NCBI RefSeq assembly: GCF_019774615.1
Contig: NZ_CP081496.1
Location: forward strand, 2,232,001 to 2,296,000
Origin: Streptomyces sp. BHT-5-2
GTDB lineage: Bacteria; Actinomycetota; Actinomycetes; Streptomycetales; Streptomycetaceae
Direction of reading: 5' to 3'
DNA: 64,000 nucleotides
Shown: in pieces, positions 50,809 to 59,795 of the stretch
Numbering within the stretch: the first letter of the stretch is position 1
Layout of the letters: the number at the start of each line of letters is the position of its first letter
Position numbers and translations under genes: made by a program
Notes under the pieces: generated by a model
What the model was told of the DNA's origin: nothing
Databases searched by the model: none
Seen by the model: the letters and a program-made list of their open reading frames with translations, nothing else

Positions 50809-53387
50809 CCGGCGGAAGCGGGGCGGCGGGGCCGGTGCTGCTCGGGGTGCGGCACCACGGTCCGGGCTCGGCGCGGGCGGTGCGGGCCGCCCTGGAGCAG
50901 TGCGCACCCCGCGCGGTGCTGATCGAGGGACCACCGGAGGCGGACGCCCTGGTGCCACTGGCCGCCCGCCCGGAGATGCGGCCGCCGGTCGCCCTGCTGG
51001 CGCACGCCGTGGACGACCCGGGCCGCGCGGCGTTCTGGCCGCTGGCCGCCTTCTCCCCGGAGTGGGTGGCGCTGCGCTGGGCGCTGGAGCACGACGTTCC
51101 GGTGCGTTTCATCGACCTTCCGGCGGCGCACTCGCTGGCGATGCCGGACGGGGCGGCGGAGCCGGGCGGGGAGACGGCACCGAAGGGGGAGGCGGCGCCG
51201 GAGGGAGGGCCAGGGGGCGCGCGGCTGGATCCGCTGCGGATGCTCGCCGGGGCCGCCGGGCACGACGACCCCGAGCGCTGGTGGGAGGACGCGGTCGAGC
51301 ACCGCGGCACGCGCGGGGCGGACGCCGACACGGACACGGACGCGCTGGCTCCGTTCGCCGCGCTCGCCGAGGCCATGGCGGAGTTGCGTGCGACCTACGG
51401 CGACGGCGGGGGTGATCGCGACGCGCTGCGGGAGGCCCATATGCGACTCCGACTCCGCGCCGCACGGCGGGAGTTCGGCGATCCGATCGCCGTCGTATGC
51501 GGCGCCTGGCACGTCCCCGCACTGGCCCTCCCGGACGGGCGGCGGCGCTCCGGCCCCCACCCCACGGCGGCCGCCGACCGGCAGCTCCTCAAGGGGCTAC
51601 CGAAGATCAGGACGGCACTGACCTGGGTGCCCTGGACCCACCGGCGGCTCGCCCGGCGCGGCGGTTACGGTGCCGGCATCGCCGCACCCGGCTGGTACGG
51701 CCACCTCTTCGAAGCCCCCGACCGTCCCGTGGAGCGTTGGCTGACCAAGGCCGCCCGGCTGCTCCGCGAGGACGACTACGCCGTCTCGTCCGCGCATGTC
51801 ATCGAGGCGGTGCGGCTCGCCGAGGGGCTCGCCGCGGTCCGCGGCCGCCCGCTGGCCGGCCTCGCCGAACTCGACGACGCCGTCCGCGCCGTCATGGGCG
51901 ACGGCTCCGACGTCCCCGCCGCACTGATGCGCGACCGCCTGGTGGTCGGCGACGTCCTGGGCCGGGTTCCCGAGGACGCCCCGGCCGTCCCCCTCCAACG
52001 GGACCTCGACCGCCGCCGGCGGACGTTGCGGCTCAAGCCCGAGGCGGCCGAGCGGGAGCTGGAGTTGGACCTCCGCAAGGAGACCGACGCCGGCCGCAGT
52101 CGACTGCTGCACCGGCTGCGGCTGCTCGGCATCCCCTGGGGCGAGCCGGTCCGCTCCCGGGGCGGCACCGGCACCTTCCGGGAGACCTGGCGGCTGCGCT
52201 GGGAGCCGGAGCTGTCGGTGCGGGTCGCGGAGGCCGGCATCTGGGGCACGACCGTGCTCGCGGCGGCCACCGCCAAGGCCGCCGCCGAGGCCGCGGAGGC
52301 CGGCACGCTCGCCGAGATCACCACCCTCGCCGAGCGCTGTCTGCGCGCCGGGCTGCCCGACGCCCTGCCCGTGGTCATGCGGGCCCTGGCGGACCGCGCG
52401 GCCCTCGACGCCGACGTCGGCCACCTCGCCCAGGCGCTGCCCGCCCTCGTCCGGTCGGAGCGCTACGGGGACGTCCGCGGCACCGATGCCGGCGGGCTTC
52501 GCGAGGTGGCACTGGGCCTGGCCGACCGGATCTTCGTCGGCCTGCCCCCGGCCTGCGCGGGCCTCGACGCCGACGGGGCGGACGAGATGCGCGGCCACCT
52601 CGACACCACCCACCAGGCCATCGGCCTCCTCGGACAGGCCACGGATCGGAGCGGGGAGAACAGGCAGAAGCGGCACGGGGAGGACGAAGAGGGCGGAGAG
52701 GACGGGGAGATCGGGGAGATCGGGGAGATCGGGGAGAACCGCGAGGCATCGGACCGGACGACGACCGGCGGGGCCAGGGCCGCGTCCCTCCGGGAGCGCT
52801 GGGCGGCAGTGCTCCGGGTGCTCGCCGAACGGGAGGCCGTCCCCGGGCTGCTCCGCGGACGGGCGACCCGGTTGCTGCTGGACGACGGACGACTGCCTGG
52901 CGAGGGCGCGGAGCGGCTGATGGCACTCGCCCTCTCGCCCGGCACCCCGCCCGCCGACGCCGCGGGCTGGATCGAGGGCTTCGTCGGCGGCCCGGACGGC
53001 GGCCTGCTGCTGGTCCACGACGAGCGGCTGCTGGCACTGGTGGACACCTGGCTGACGCGGGTCCCGGACGCCGCGTTCACCGACGTCCTGCCGCTGCTGC
53101 GGCGCACGTTCGCCGCGTACGGCACCGGAGTCCGGCGCACCCTCGGCGAGTTGGTCCGCCGCGGCCCGTCCGACGCATCCCGCCACCCCGGCGCCGGCCT
53201 AGCGGAGCCGGCGGCGCCCGGCTTCGGCCCCGGCCTGGACCGCGACCGCGCCGCCGCCGTCCTCCCCACCCTCCGCCTCCTGCTGGGCATACCCGAGCAC
53301 GGCGCCATCGAGATGGGCGCGGCCGGCATGGGCAGGACGACCGGCCCGCGACGAGGGACCAACTACGTGATGGGGGCGGGGAGATGA
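50805..53387 (+). CDS. DUF5682-family protein
   Basis: This 860-residue protein has the DUF5682 start (GPVLLGVRHHGPGSARAVRAALEQ) and the following TIKI/TraB-like stretch IEGPPEADALVPLA and AVVCGAWHVPAL-type segment, which resembles the metalloprotease fold of TIKI/TraB, although its activity is unproven here. The rest is mainly helical. A 9-bp tandem repeat encodes EIG-EIG-EIG in a disordered linker near residues 634-645 (DNA 52705-52736). ATG 50805 overlaps the MoxR stop (ATGA), and its stop overlaps the VWA start, so production is coupled. The partners suggest that the MoxR/VWA pair handles this large protein or its substrate. Confidence 0.88.
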   Translation: MTGGSGAAGPVLLGVRHHGPGSARAVRAALEQCAPRAVLIEGPPEADALVPLAARPEMRPPVALLAHAVDDPGRAAFWPLAAFSPEWVALRWALEHDVPVRFIDLPAAHSLAMPDGAAEPGGETAPKGEAAPEGGPGGARLDPLRMLAGAAGHDDPERWWEDAVEHRGTRGADADTDTDALAPFAALAEAMAELRATYGDGGGDRDALREAHMRLRLRAARREFGDPIAVVCGAWHVPALALPDGRRRSGPHPTAAADRQLLKGLPKIRTALTWVPWTHRRLARRGGYGAGIAAPGWYGHLFEAPDRPVERWLTKAARLLREDDYAVSSAHVIEAVRLAEGLAAVRGRPLAGLAELDDAVRAVMGDGSDVPAALMRDRLVVGDVLGRVPEDAPAVPLQRDLDRRRRTLRLKPEAAERELELDLRKETDAGRSRLLHRLRLLGIPWGEPVRSRGGTGTFRETWRLRWEPELSVRVAEAGIWGTTVLAAATAKAAAEAAEAGTLAEITTLAERCLRAGLPDALPVVMRALADRAALDADVGHLAQALPALVRSERYGDVRGTDAGGLREVALGLADRIFVGLPPACAGLDADGADEMRGHLDTTHQAIGLLGQATDRSGENRQKRHGEDEEGGEDGEIGEIGEIGENREASDRTTTGGARAASLRERWAAVLRVLAEREAVPGLLRGRATRLLLDDGRLPGEGAERLMALALSPGTPPADAAGWIEGFVGGPDGGLLLVHDERLLALVDTWLTRVPDAAFTDVLPLLRRTFAAYGTGVRRTLGELVRRGPSDASRHPGAGLAEPAAPGFGPGLDRDRAAAVLPTLRLLLGIPEHGAIEMGAAGMGRTTGPRRGTNYVMGAGR
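52705..52736 (+). repeat. Tandem 9-bp repeat inside the DUF5682 gene
   Basis: GAGATCGGG occurs three times in tandem with a partial fourth copy, keeping the reading frame. Such sites can change length by slippage in units of three residues. Confidence 0.7.
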
Positions 53388-54577
53388 CGAGTGCGACCGA
53401 CCGGGACGCGGAGCGGCTGCGCCGCTGGCGGCTGGCGCTGGGCGGGGCCGGAGCGGACGGCACCGACTGCCAACTGCGCGGCAGGGACGCCGCGATGGAC
53501 GGGGCGCTGGAGGCCCTCTACGGACAGCGGCGACAGCATCGGCGATCGGGCCGTGGGGCACCGGACGACGGCGGGACCCGGGCCGCCGGGCTCGGCGCGT
53601 CGGCACCCCAGGTCGCCCGCTGGCTGGGCGACATCCGCACCTACTTCCCGTCGTCCGTGGTGCGGGTGCTGCAGCGGGACGCCATCGACCGCCTGGGGCT
53701 GTCCGCGCTGCTGCTGGAGCCGGAGATGCTGGAGGCCGTCGAGGCCGACGTCCACCTGGTGGGCACCCTGCTCTCCCTGAACAAGGTGATGCCCGAGACC
53801 ACCAGGGAGACCGCCCGGGCGGTCGTCCGCAAGGTCGTCGCGGAGCTGGAGCGGCGGCTGGCCACCCGCACCCGGGCCACGCTCACCGGGGCGCTGGACC
53901 GCGCCGCCCGGACCAGCCGCCCCCGGCACCGCGCCATCGACTGGGACCGCACCATCCGTGCCAACCTCCGGCACTACCTCCCGGAACACCGCACCGTCGT
54001 CCCCGAACGGCTCGTCGGATACGGCCGCGCCGCACGGGCGGCGGCGAAGGACGTGGTGCTCTGCATCGACCAGTCCGGATCGATGGCCGCGTCCGTGGTG
54101 TACGCCTCGGTGTTCGGGGCGGTGCTGGCCTCGATACGGGCCCTCGACACCCGGCTGGTCGTCTTCGACACCGCCGTCACCGACCTGACGGACCACCTGG
54201 ACGACCCGGTGGAGCTGCTGTTCGGCACCCAGCTCGGCGGCGGTACGGACATCAACCGGGCGCTGGCGTACTGCCAGTCGCGGATCCACCGCCCCGCCGA
54301 CACCGTCGTCGTCCTCATCAGCGACCTCTACGAGGGCGGCATACGCGACGAGATGCTCAAGCGGGTCGCCGCGATGAAGGCGTCCGGCGTGCAGTTCGTG
54401 ACCCTGCTCGCACTGTCCGACGAAGGGACGCCCGCCTACGACCGGGAGCACGCTGCGGCCCTCGCGGCCCTGGGGGCACCGGCGTTCGCCTGCACGCCCG
54501 ACCGGTTTCCGGAGGTGATGGCGGCCGCACTGGAGAAGAGGCCGCTGCCCATACCGGACATGGCGGAGCAACGGTGA
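53384..54577 (+). CDS. VWA-domain protein of the MoxR module
   Basis: This 397-residue protein has a helical N-terminal part (about residues 1-220) and a von Willebrand A domain with a complete metal site: DQSGSM (DxSxS) at about residue 229, the Thr of GGGTDINRAL and the Asp of VLISDLYEGG. VWA proteins beside MoxR ATPases are the usual chaperone partners. ATG 53384 overlaps the DUF5682 stop (ATGA). It is the last gene of the operon; no strong hairpin follows at once. There is no signal peptide, so it acts in the cytoplasm. Confidence 0.92.
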   Translation: MTSATDRDAERLRRWRLALGGAGADGTDCQLRGRDAAMDGALEALYGQRRQHRRSGRGAPDDGGTRAAGLGASAPQVARWLGDIRTYFPSSVVRVLQRDAIDRLGLSALLLEPEMLEAVEADVHLVGTLLSLNKVMPETTRETARAVVRKVVAELERRLATRTRATLTGALDRAARTSRPRHRAIDWDRTIRANLRHYLPEHRTVVPERLVGYGRAARAAAKDVVLCIDQSGSMAASVVYASVFGAVLASIRALDTRLVVFDTAVTDLTDHLDDPVELLFGTQLGGGTDINRALAYCQSRIHRPADTVVVLISDLYEGGIRDEMLKRVAAMKASGVQFVTLLALSDEGTPAYDREHAAALAALGAPAFACTPDRFPEVMAAALEKRPLPIPDMAEQR

Positions 54578-54710
54578 CAGGAAACCCGGGGGGACTTGCG
54601 CGGCACCTGGCGTGTCGTGCAAGGATCAGGCATCGCTCGATCACCCGTGACGGGTGTGACACCGAGGCACTGTGCCCGGCTGTCCCCGTCCGCATGGGAA
54701 GGTCCCCTCC

Positions 54711-55601
54711 TTGTCCGCTGTGCTCGCCCTGCCTGCCGCCGTGCGCCTGCCGCGCACCGTGGCCGTACGGCGCGCACTGCTGTCGGGGCTCTTCCTGATC
54801 GGCTTCGTCCTCCTCGGCATCGCCTTCGGCACCGGCGCACACGCCGCCGACCGGAGCCCCGCCGACGGCCACCCGGCCGCATCCGCGCTGACCGGGGCCC
54901 AGGCCCCGGAGGGCGCCACCGCCACCCGGCGCACCGGCCGACTGCCGGAGTCCGGGGACGAGTTGGCACACCAGAGCCGGGCGGCGGACGCCGGAATCGC
55001 CCGCGGTACCGACACCGCGGCGGCCACGGTCGAGGGCGCGGTGCGCCCCGCCGAGCGGGCCGCCGCACCGGTCACCGGACGGCTCACCGGCCCGCTGGGC
55101 GAGGTGGCCGGCGTGGTCAAGGGGATCGGCGAGATCGGGGACACGGTCGGCGGTGCGCTGCCCGTCCACCTCCCCGTCGGCACCCACCCGGGTCGGCCCG
55201 GCGACGGCGGCACGCCCGCGCACGGCGGGACGCCCGGTGGCGCCCCGACGGGTCCGGGCGCAGTGCCGGCCGGCGACGGCCCGGCCGCCTCGCACGTGTT
55301 CCGCCCGGCGCACTGCGGTTACGCGCCGCAGCACCCGGCCGCCGCACCGCACCAGCACCGTCCCGTCGCGCTCGCGCAGCGGGACGCCGGTCACCATGAC
55401 CTGCCGGGCCAGGGCCCGCAGGGTCCGGCCGCGCCGCCCGCGCACACCGCGGGCGACGGCCACGGTCCCCGTGGTGGGGACCAGCACGCCGCCGTTCCGG
55501 CGGACTCCCCGCGCTTCCGGCTGCTGCCGGGTGGCGTCCGTACGGCCGATGGCGCCCCGACGCGCCGACGGGCCGAAGAAATCCTCGAATTCCCGGGCTA
55601 G
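54711..55601 (+). CDS. Secreted or membrane-anchored protein, unknown function
   Basis: This 296-residue protein has a signal-type segment near residues 20-46 (ALLSGLFLIGFVLLGIAFG, with an AHA-A cleavage site), then a Gly/Ala/Pro/Thr-rich region with an amphipathic patch (VTGRLTGPLGEVAGVVKGIG) and a His-rich tail (HQHRPVALAQRDAGHHDL). The start TTG 54711 has GGAAGGT about seven bases upstream; a GTG three codons later is possible. The downstream gene is related in style (secreted, Val/Gly-rich) and follows after a strong hairpin, so the pair may be co-regulated. I do not recognise a function. Confidence 0.75.
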   Translation: MSAVLALPAAVRLPRTVAVRRALLSGLFLIGFVLLGIAFGTGAHAADRSPADGHPAASALTGAQAPEGATATRRTGRLPESGDELAHQSRAADAGIARGTDTAAATVEGAVRPAERAAAPVTGRLTGPLGEVAGVVKGIGEIGDTVGGALPVHLPVGTHPGRPGDGGTPAHGGTPGGAPTGPGAVPAGDGPAASHVFRPAHCGYAPQHPAAAPHQHRPVALAQRDAGHHDLPGQGPQGPAAPPAHTAGDGHGPRGGDQHAAVPADSPRFRLLPGGVRTADGAPTRRRAEEILEFPG

Positions 55602-55658
55602 GGCAGACCGCTCCGCGTCTGAAAGGACCTGCCGCGCGGGGGCGGCACAGGTCTGCCC
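55601..55658 (+). terminator. Hairpin between the two secreted-protein genes
   Basis: GGGCAGACC (55601-55609) pairs with GGTCTGCCC (55650-55658), with an inner stem TGCCGC/GCGGCA. It begins on the stop codon of the first gene and could limit read-through or stabilise the upstream mRNA. Confidence 0.45.
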
Positions 55659-55692
55659 GTTGAACCTCCCGAATTCGAAGGACACCACCACC

Positions 55693-56823
55693 ATGCGCAC
55701 CAATATCCGCCGTTCCATCGCCGTCGCCGCCACCGCCACCGGCCTGTGGGCCCTGGGTTCGGTCGCCGCCAATGCCGCGGAGCTGCCGGCCACCCCGGAC
55801 CTGCCCGCCGTCGGAACCGTCACCGGTGCGGCCGGGCACCTGCCCACCGGCGCGGTCACCGGCACCGTCCAGAAGGCCGCCGGCACCGCCACCGCCACCG
55901 TGAACGGCGTGGCCGGCAAGGCGACCGGGGTCCTCGGCGGCGGTGTGTCGGCCGACAAGCTGCCCACCGGTCGGCTTCCGCAGGTCGGCGGCGTCGTGGA
56001 CGGCGTGCGCAAGCTCGTCGGCGGTGCCGGCCCGTCCGGCCTGAACACCGGCGACGTCCAGAAGGCCGTCGACGCCAAGCAGGCCACGAAGACCGTCAAG
56101 CAGGTCGGCAAGGTCGCCGACCACGCCGACCTGGGCAAGGCCGGCAAGCTGGTGGACGGCAAGCTGCCCGCGCTGCCGAAGCTGCCGGCCGTCCCGGGCG
56201 TGCCCGCCGCCAAGCTGCCCGGCGGTCTGCCCAAGGGCCTGCCCGGCGTCCCGGCGCTGCCCAAGGTCCCCGGCCTGCCCAAGGCCCCGGGTTCCGCCGA
56301 CAACCTGCTGGCCGGTCTCGCCGGTGCGGGTCTGCGTCCCGAGCAGCTGACCAAGCAGGCCCAGGGCGCCCTGGCCACCGCGCGTCCGGTCGTCGACCGC
56401 ACCGCCGCCGACGTGCTGCCGCCGGTCGCCGGCCGCGCCGTCGCCAAGGTCCTGCCGGTCGCCCAGGGCGCGGTCGGCAACGTGGGCGTGCTCGCCGGTG
56501 ACGCCGCCGGCCAGGCCACCCCGTTCGTGACCCTCGTCAGCGGCCGCGTCCAGGTGTTCGCGCAGGGCGCGCAGGGCCAGGCGGTGCCGTTCGCACAGGG
56601 CATCGCCGGTCAGGCCACCATGCTCGCGCAGGGCGTGGGCGGCGACGCGGTGCCGTTCGGGCAGGGCCTGACCACCGTCGTGGTGACGGACGCCAAGGGC
56701 ACCGCGACCACCACCGTCGCCGGCGCCCAGGGCCTGGCCCCGGCCGTGCCCGCGAACCTCGCCGACCTGACCAACGCCGCCAACATCCCGGCGGTGCCCG
56801 CGCTTCCCGTGCAGGGTCTCTGA
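55693..56823 (+). CDS. Secreted repetitive protein, unknown function
   Basis: This 376-residue protein has a signal peptide (SIAVAATATGLWALGSVAAN, cleavage after ANA near residue 28) and a mature part rich in Ala, Gly, Val, Pro and Lys without cysteine. The middle is a repeat of LPxxPxVPG type (PALPKLPAVPGVPAAKLPGG), and the C-terminal half repeats AQGxxGQAxPFAQG-like units. Such low-complexity exported proteins may be wall- or surface-associated; nothing supports an enzyme. ATG 55693 has GAAGGA about ten bases upstream. A strong intrinsic terminator follows 134 bases after the stop. Confidence 0.8.
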   Translation: MRTNIRRSIAVAATATGLWALGSVAANAAELPATPDLPAVGTVTGAAGHLPTGAVTGTVQKAAGTATATVNGVAGKATGVLGGGVSADKLPTGRLPQVGGVVDGVRKLVGGAGPSGLNTGDVQKAVDAKQATKTVKQVGKVADHADLGKAGKLVDGKLPALPKLPAVPGVPAAKLPGGLPKGLPGVPALPKVPGLPKAPGSADNLLAGLAGAGLRPEQLTKQAQGALATARPVVDRTAADVLPPVAGRAVAKVLPVAQGAVGNVGVLAGDAAGQATPFVTLVSGRVQVFAQGAQGQAVPFAQGIAGQATMLAQGVGGDAVPFGQGLTTVVVTDAKGTATTTVAGAQGLAPAVPANLADLTNAANIPAVPALPVQGL

Positions 56824-56956
56824 GCCGTCCGGCGGACCCGTAGGGAGTGCACCGGTGAAACGGCCGCGGCGGCGGTCGGGAAACCGGGGCACGCGGGACG
56901 CCGGATGAGGCGGTCGCAGAGATGTGGGGATCGTTGCGCACCGCCCAGTGAAAGAC

Positions 56957-56996
56957 GCCGGGTGGCCCTCTGTGGGGGAGGGCCACCCGGCTTTTT
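56957..56996 (+). terminator. Intrinsic terminator with T-run
   Basis: A 14-bp perfect stem (GCCGGGTGGCCCTC/GAGGGCCACCCGGC) with a seven-base loop is followed by TTTTT. This is the clearest rho-independent terminator in the window. Confidence 0.9.
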
Positions 56997-57117
56997 CGTG
57001 CGTGCGGGGGGAGGGCGGGGAGGGCGGGGCGTCTCCCGTAAGGGGGAGGCGAACGGATTCCCTAGGGGACGCAAGGCCCCCCTTCGGGGCCGCAACGTGC
57101 TGCGGCAGGCGGCGTAT

Positions 57118-57136
57118 TCCCGTTCCAGGAACGGGA
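57118..57136. promoter_or_regulatory. 19-bp perfect palindrome
   Basis: TCCCGTTCCAGGAACGGGA is symmetric around its central base. It lies about 470 bases before sucC and 140 after the upstream terminator. Its size suits a dimer-bound operator, but the regulator is unknown. Confidence 0.35.
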
Positions 57137-57379
57137 GTTACCACCGGACCGAGGGATGCGCGCCGGCTCCGAGAGCCCAAACCCGATGTCCACCCCACCC
57201 GTCCGCACCGCCCCGCCCGCCTCGCTCCACCCGCCCCGCCACGAACGGCGCACGGCGGCTCCGTGTACGGCAGATGACGGCGAAGCCTCACGCGGGCCCG
57301 GTCGGGCCTGTGAAATGCGCTCGACGCGCCGAGGCATCCCTGCGGAAAAGGGGCGGCGCCGCACGTTGGCCAAAAGATC

Positions 57380-57394
57380 TGTGACCGTAATCAC
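57380..57394. promoter_or_regulatory. Crp-like site upstream of sucCD
   Basis: TGTGA-CCGTAA-TCAC fits the Crp/GlxR consensus TGTGA-N6-TCACA except for the last base. If transcription starts near 57452, the site is centred at about -64, typical for class I activation. Both the start site and binding are inferred. Confidence 0.45.
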
Positions 57395-57591
57395 CGCCGG
57401 AGTGTGATCTGTGATTTAGGGACGCATGTCCAGCGGCGATACGCTGCGAGACGGACATGCCGCGTATCCGGACACCGTGTATACGCCTCCCCTGTGACAG
57501 CGCCGTCACGTTGCCCTTCGCGGCACGCCCATCGCAGACGAACGAACCGCGATCACTACGGCGATTCTGAGAAGACAAGGGACGGACGCGC

Positions 57592-58770
57592 GTGGACCTG
57601 TTCGAGTACCAGGCGAGGGACCTCTTCGCCAAGCACGGTGTACCGGTGCTGGCCGGTGAAGTCATCGACACGCCTGAGGCGGCGCGCGAGGTGACCGAGC
57701 GGCTGGGGGGCCGGTCTGTCGTCAAGGCGCAGGTCAAGGTCGGCGGTCGCGGCAAGGCCGGCGGCGTCAAGCTGGCCGCCACCCCGGACGAGGCCGTCGC
57801 GCGCGCGACGGACATCCTGGGCATGGACATCAAGGGCCACACGGTCCACAAGGTGATGATCGCCGAGACGGCTCCGGAGATCGCCGAGGAGTACTACGTC
57901 TCCTACCTCCTCGACCGCACCAACCGCACCTTCCTGGCCATGGCCTCGGTCGCGGGCGGCATGGACATCGAGGAGGTCGCCGCGACGACCCCCGAGAAGC
58001 TCGCCAAGGTCCCGGTCGACGCCAACGAGGGCGTCTCCATCGAGAAGGCCCGCGAGATCGTCGCCCAGGCGCAGTTCCCGGCCGAGGTCGCCGAGCAGGT
58101 CGCCGAGGTGCTGGTCACCCTGTGGCAGACCTTCGTCAAGGAGGACGCCCTCCTCGTCGAGGTCAACCCGCTGGCCAAGGTCGCCTCCGGTGACGTCCTC
58201 GCCCTCGACGGCAAGGTCTCCCTGGACGCCAACGCCGAGTTCCGTCAGCCGGAGCACGAGGCCCTGGAGGACAAGGCGGCGGCCAACCCGCTCGAGGCCG
58301 CGGCCAAGGCCAAGGGCCTGAACTACGTCAAGCTCGACGGCCAGGTCGGCATCATCGGCAACGGCGCGGGTCTCGTCATGAGCACCCTGGACGTCGTCGC
58401 CTACGCCGGTGAGAACCACGGTGGCGTCAAGCCCGCCAACTTCCTCGACATCGGCGGCGGCGCGTCCGCCGAGGTCATGGCCAACGGCCTGGAGATCATC
58501 CTCGGCGACCCGGACGTGAAGTCCGTGTTCGTCAACGTCTTCGGCGGCATCACCGCCTGCGACGAGGTCGCCAACGGCATCGTGCAGGCCCTGGAGCTGC
58601 TGAAGTCCAAGGGCGAGAACGTCACCAAGCCGCTGGTCGTCCGCCTCGACGGCAACAACGCCGAGCTGGGTCGCAAGATCCTCTCGGACGCCAACCACCC
58701 GCTGGTGCAGCGTGTGGACACGATGGACGGTGCGGCCGACAAGGCCGCCGAGCTGGCCGCGGCCAAGTAA
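57592..58770 (+). CDS. sucC: Succinyl-CoA synthetase, beta subunit
   Basis: SucC forms the nucleotide-binding and dimer half of succinyl-CoA synthetase in the TCA cycle, which makes ATP or GTP from succinyl-CoA. The 392-residue protein starts [19 protein letters not shown] and has the ATP-grasp lysine region [18 protein letters not shown], the Mg ligands near ALLVEVNPL and ALDGKVSLD, and the C-terminal CoA-ligase domain with [21 protein letters not shown] 57592 follows AAGGGAC at about nine bases. sucD follows 21 bp later. Length matches the family. Confidence 0.98.
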   Translation: MDLFEYQARDLFAKHGVPVLAGEVIDTPEAAREVTERLGGRSVVKAQVKVGGRGKAGGVKLAATPDEAVARATDILGMDIKGHTVHKVMIAETAPEIAEEYYVSYLLDRTNRTFLAMASVAGGMDIEEVAATTPEKLAKVPVDANEGVSIEKAREIVAQAQFPAEVAEQVAEVLVTLWQTFVKEDALLVEVNPLAKVASGDVLALDGKVSLDANAEFRQPEHEALEDKAAANPLEAAAKAKGLNYVKLDGQVGIIGNGAGLVMSTLDVVAYAGENHGGVKPANFLDIGGGASAEVMANGLEIILGDPDVKSVFVNVFGGITACDEVANGIVQALELLKSKGENVTKPLVVRLDGNNAELGRKILSDANHPLVQRVDTMDGAADKAAELAAAK

Positions 58771-58791
58771 GGGACGAGGACTCCAACAACC

Positions 58792-59676
58792 ATGGCTATC
58801 TTCCTCACCAAGGACAGCAAGGTCATCGTCCAGGGGATGACCGGCGCCACCGGCATGAAGCACACCAAGCTCATGCTCGGTGACGGCACCAACATCGTCG
58901 GCGGCGTGAACCCGCGCAAGGCGGGCACCGAGGTCGACTTCGACGGCACGTCCGTCCCGGTCTTCGGTTCCGTCAAGGAGGCGATGGAGAAGACGGGCGC
59001 CAACGTCTCCGTCCTCTTCGTCCCGCCGGCCTTCGCCAAGGCCGCCGTCGTCGAGGCGATCGACGCCGAGATCCCGCTGGCCGTCGTCATCACCGAGGGC
59101 ATCGCGGTGCACGACTCCGCCGCCTTCTGGGCGTACGCCAAGTCCAAGGGCAACAAGACCCGGATCATCGGCCCGAACTGCCCCGGTCTGATCACCCCGG
59201 GCCAGTCCAACGCCGGCATCATCCCGGGCGACATCACCAAGCCCGGCCGCATCGGCCTGGTGTCGAAGTCCGGCACGCTGACCTACCAGATGATGTACGA
59301 GCTGCGTGACATCGGCTTCTCGTCGGCCGTCGGCATCGGTGGCGACCCGGTCATCGGCACCACCCACATCGACGCCCTGGAGGCGTTCGAGGCCGACCCC
59401 GACACCGACCTGATCGTGATGATCGGCGAGATCGGCGGCGACGCCGAGGAGCGGGCGGCCGACTTCATCAAGGCCAACGTCACCAAGCCGGTCGTCGGCT
59501 ACGTCGCGGGCTTCACCGCGCCCGAGGGCAAGACGATGGGCCACGCCGGCGCCATCGTGTCCGGCTCGTCCGGCACCGCCCAGGCGAAGAAGGAGGCCCT
59601 GGAGGCCGCGGGCGTGAAGGTCGGCAAGACCCCGTCCGAGACCGCGCTGCTGGCCCGCGAGATCCTGGGCGGCTGA
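58792..59676 (+). CDS. sucD: Succinyl-CoA synthetase, alpha subunit
   Basis: SucD carries the CoA-binding site and the phosphohistidine of succinyl-CoA synthetase. The 294-residue protein begins [20 protein letters not shown] (CoA-binding Rossmann fold) and has [26 protein letters not shown] and the active His in [20 protein letters not shown], all standard. It lies 21 bp after sucC in one operon. ATG 58792 has GGACGAGG upstream. A very long perfect hairpin terminates the operon. Confidence 0.98.
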   Translation: MAIFLTKDSKVIVQGMTGATGMKHTKLMLGDGTNIVGGVNPRKAGTEVDFDGTSVPVFGSVKEAMEKTGANVSVLFVPPAFAKAAVVEAIDAEIPLAVVITEGIAVHDSAAFWAYAKSKGNKTRIIGPNCPGLITPGQSNAGIIPGDITKPGRIGLVSKSGTLTYQMMYELRDIGFSSAVGIGGDPVIGTTHIDALEAFEADPDTDLIVMIGEIGGDAEERAADFIKANVTKPVVGYVAGFTAPEGKTMGHAGAIVSGSSGTAQAKKEALEAAGVKVGKTPSETALLAREILGG

Positions 59677-59717
59677 ACCGCGCGCTCGTCCGCGTACCGC
59701 CGCGGCGGCACCGTATG

Positions 59718-59762
59718 ACGGCCGTGGGCCCGCACCCTTTCCGGGTGCGGGCCCACGGCCGT
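59718..59762 (+). terminator. 20-bp perfect hairpin terminating sucCD
   Basis: The arms 59718-59737 and 59743-59762 pair perfectly around TTTCC (inner part GTGGGCCCGCACCC). It stands between convergent genes and can serve both strands. Confidence 0.85.
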
Positions 59763-59795
59763 TCCGCTTCCGGCGGGTGCCGGGGTGCGCTCCGT

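Larger units (their letters stand above)
56997..57591. other. About 600 bp upstream of sucC
   Basis: No gene is convincing; frames here lack ribosome sites. It contains the 19-bp palindrome at 57118-57136, a small GGCCCC/GGGGCC hairpin near 57075, the Crp-like site at 57380, a GTGAC-N6-GTCAC palindrome (57494-57509), and a weak promoter (TTAGGG, 18 bases, TACGCT at 57440-57445). The sucC leader would be about 140 bases long. Confidence 0.5.

Noticed and set aside
55117..57291. Large minus-strand frame over the secreted-protein gene
   Set aside because: Shadow of the repetitive secreted gene; low-complexity translation without motifs or ribosome site.
57494..57509. GTGAC-N6-GTCAC as a second Crp site before sucC
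   Set aside because: Crp needs TGTGA-N6-TCACA; here the spacing between GTGA and TCAC is eight bases. It remains only an unassigned palindrome.
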